Origin: Fulvivirga ulvae
GTDB lineage: Bacteria > Bacteroidota > Bacteroidia > Cytophagales > Cyclobacteriaceae
Assembly (NCBI RefSeq): GCF_021389975.1
Contig: NZ_CP089981.1
Location: forward strand, 5,667,501-5,731,500
Reading direction: 5' to 3'
Length of the DNA stretch: 64,000 bases
A program made the translations under genes and the position numbers. The notes beneath the pieces were generated by a model. That model saw only the letters and a program-made list of their open reading frames with translations, was not told the origin of the DNA and did no database searches. Each line of letters begins with the position of its first letter. Position 1 is the stretch's first letter. Positions 62,492-64,000 of this stretch are shown here, one piece after another.

Positions 62492-63499
62492 TTAAAGTTC
62501 TGTTAATTCAAATCCATAGTCTTTATAACTAATTATTTTTCTTTCTTTTTCATTAGCCTTCCACGCTTTTTCATGGTGACTTATTTCTATAATATCACTT
62601 GTAGCTGTGCGCTTAAATTTGGCTGCAACAGTATTTAGTACTTCCAGTTCAATATCACTAAATGCGTTCGTATTAAATTTTCTACTCTTATTTACTTTGA
62701 ATTGCTCTCCTACGGCTCCACCTGGAAATTCAGTAACCCAAATATCTATATCCCTTTTGTTGGACATATATTCAAAAATGCTATTGTAGTTATTTGGAAC
62801 AGGTCCCATATTAATCGCTCTATACCTGGCCCCACTAATTGAAAAACCTGTTTTTTTGAACATTAAAAAGTCTGCATAAAAAAGAAGCTTATTTAGCTGT
62901 GTCTTCCAAGGCTCTAGTTTTTCACTAAAAAATATTACCATTTCAGTGAGCTTATCCAGGCTTGGCTTTTTATAACCTGAAAATTGGTTTGAAACGTGGT
63001 CTCCTAATAAATAGTCCTGAAATTCCAATGAGAATAAATTCTCTTCCTGCTCTTCAATGAGCAATTCAATCTTTTTAAGAAGTTTCTTTTTGTACTCTAC
63101 TTCAATATTCTCAGACAGTTCTACTAAATCTCTGAACTTCACCGGATCACCTGCTAATTGAATCAATCTTGCATTTGCCAAACTTGGTACTTCACCACCT
63201 TCATAATTTCTATAGCTGTTAATTCCAAAGCCTAATATTTCAGACATTTTGGTAGCGGGCAAACCATATTTTCTTCTGATTTCTTTTATTTCATCAGGGA
63301 ATGGCAGATTGTGTTTTTCTCTATACTGATTGTATAATTGAATCATATTCAATTCATCTAATTCAGTAGTTGTGAATTGCTCGTCACTTTCCTCGCATAA
63401 ATAAAAGTGATAAGCCACAGTAAATGACTCTTTTCTAAAATCAAGTGTTCTTAACTCAAATTTTAGTAACATTTCCTTTCCTGTAATTGGGCTTTTCAT
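62492..63499 (-). CDS. Panacea/SocA-type (DUF4065) antitoxin with helix-turn-helix
   Basis: 335 residues. About 68-115 form an XRE-like helix-turn-helix (FPDEIKEIRRKYGLPATKMSEILGFGINSYRNYEGGEVP); about 185-320 are the Panacea/DUF4065 domain (LDKLTEMVIFFSEKLEPWKTQLNKLLFYADFLMFKKTGFSISGARYRAINMGPVPNNY). Panacea-containing antitoxins neutralise many unrelated toxins. The MqsA-style zinc cysteines are absent. Its ATG overlaps the toxin stop (TAATG), so toxin precedes antitoxin, the order of mqsRA. Confidence 0.88.
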   Translation of the reverse strand: MKSPITGKEMLLKFELRTLDFRKESFTVAYHFYLCEESDEQFTTTELDELNMIQLYNQYREKHNLPFPDEIKEIRRKYGLPATKMSEILGFGINSYRNYEGGEVPSLANARLIQLAGDPVKFRDLVELSENIEVEYKKKLLKKIELLIEEQEENLFSLEFQDYLLGDHVSNQFSGYKKPSLDKLTEMVIFFSEKLEPWKTQLNKLLFYADFLMFKKTGFSISGARYRAINMGPVPNNYNSIFEYMSNKRDIDIWVTEFPGGAVGEQFKVNKSRKFNTNAFSDIELEVLNTVAAKFKRTATSDIIEISHHEKAWKANEKERKIISYKDYGFELTEL

Positions 63500-63855
63500 T
63501 ACTGTTGTTCTTTAAATCGATAGTTCATTGGTTTTTCAGCTATGTGAAACGAAATGCATATCACCCCACCTTCACCATATCCAATAGATATCTTTATATA
63601 TACCTCATTCTTTTTTACCTCCTTGCCAAAAACCCACATATCACTTTTTTTGTAAAGCGTATCCTCTAATGGGCCTTCAGCATAATCTACTACTTTTAAA
63701 TCAAGCAAGATCTTTTTTCTATCAATTGGTCTAATTTCTAAATCAGCCAGGGTTTGAGCATTCTTTCCCCGATCGTCTCGAAAAAAGACGTCAGTCAATT
63801 TCATTTTCTCCTTAAATTCCCTTAAAAATTGCTCAACCTCCGTTTTTGTAGCCAT
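63499..63855 (-). CDS. MqsR-like toxin
   Basis: 118 residues: VEQFLREFKEKMKLTDVFFRDDRGKNAQTLADLEIRPIDRKKILLDLKVVDYAEGPLEDTLYKKSDMWVFGKEVKKNEVYIKISI. The N-terminal helix, LxL-x-DY-x-GP and D-x-WVFGK-x(5-7)-EVYIKI pattern is that of the MqsR/RelE-fold mRNA interferase group linked to Panacea antitoxins. It is the first gene of the pair. Activity is inferred; catalytic residues cannot be named with certainty. Confidence 0.82.
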   Translation of the reverse strand: MATKTEVEQFLREFKEKMKLTDVFFRDDRGKNAQTLADLEIRPIDRKKILLDLKVVDYAEGPLEDTLYKKSDMWVFGKEVKKNEVYIKISIGYGEGGVICISFHIAEKPMNYRFKEQQ

Positions 63856-63873
63856 CTATTCAACATTACAATA

Positions 63874-63952
63874 CAAATTTAATCAAAATTGATATAAAAA
63901 CTTTATAGTTGTTTACAAATCAATTATTTTCCTAAAACAAACTTTATAGTTG
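63874..63952 (-). promoter_or_regulatory. Toxin-antitoxin promoter with repeated operator-like sites
   Basis: On the minus strand a -7 element TAAATTTG lies at 63881-63874. CAACTATAAAGT occurs twice upstream (63911-63900 and 63952-63941), 41 bp apart; each contains AACT/AGTT as inverted arms. The nearer copy covers the -33 region, as expected for antitoxin binding sites. Confidence 0.5.
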
Positions 63953-64000
63953 ACTATTCAAAACTTATCATTCCAGTTATTAAACTCGCGATGCTTAGCT

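Overview
The window looks like chromosome of a Bacteroidota bacterium, most likely a marine or soil member of the Cytophagales. The evidence is several promoter-like TAnnTTTG -7 elements, many lipoproteins with a Bacteroidota-style lipobox, a BshB1-like bacillithiol enzyme, a xylose operon with a vSGLT-type symporter, and a contractile-injection tape-measure protein of the type common in this phylum. Protein identities were assigned by reading motifs and domain order; no database search was possible.

Layout. 1-12.9 kb is ordinary chromosome: the 5' part of an ABC-2 transporter with an N-terminal TerB-like/FHA-like extension, an M1 aminopeptidase lipoprotein, a YihY/BrkB membrane protein, lipoproteins, bshB1, a two-domain universal stress protein and a TPR-histidine kinase. 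13.1-15.4 kb holds a small operon of AraC-GyrI regulator, pentapeptide-repeat protein, GyrI-like protein and small membrane protein. 15.5-17.7 kb has an SH3/metallo-beta-lactamase protein and an NTF2-like protein. 17.9-24.9 kb is a xylose locus (xylB-xylA-symporter) plus a second FGGY kinase fused to a LuxR-like helix-turn-helix, a candidate sensor-regulator. 25-29.2 kb has a lipoprotein, a frameshifted membrane gene and a holin/amidase pair that looks like a lysis cassette.

29.3-36.1 kb is AT-rich accessory DNA: a dihydrofolate-reductase-like protein, an AraC regulator, a candidate structured RNA leader at about 30.95-31.09 kb, a DnaJ-like membrane protein, a broken DUF3892-like gene, a ParDE toxin-antitoxin pair and several families of hairpin repeats. 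36.1-61.4 kb, all on the minus strand, is a full extracellular contractile injection system (eCIS) locus: DUF4255 cap protein, a protein of unknown role, one sheath, three tube-like proteins, LysM protein, VgrG-like spike, gp25, PAAR-like tip, two large baseplate proteins, His-rich collar fibre, tape measure, AAA+ ATPase, then two candidate cargo proteins. The cargo proteins share an almost identical DUF4157 leader but have unrelated C-termini, one with a second zinc-protease motif HEMGH, the other with an amidoligase-like motif set. 61.4-62.5 kb carries three tandem copies of a 249-bp repeat, and 62.5-63.9 kb an MqsR-like toxin with a Panacea-type antitoxin.

The most unusual items are the modular DUF4157 cargo pair, the kinase-HTH fusion with TACGTCA repeats at its own promoter, the RNA element at 31 kb with a 12-bp closing stem, a possible pseudoknot and an alternative pairing over the downstream start codon, and a dispersed hairpin family with a compensatory base change lying inside and around the eCIS island.
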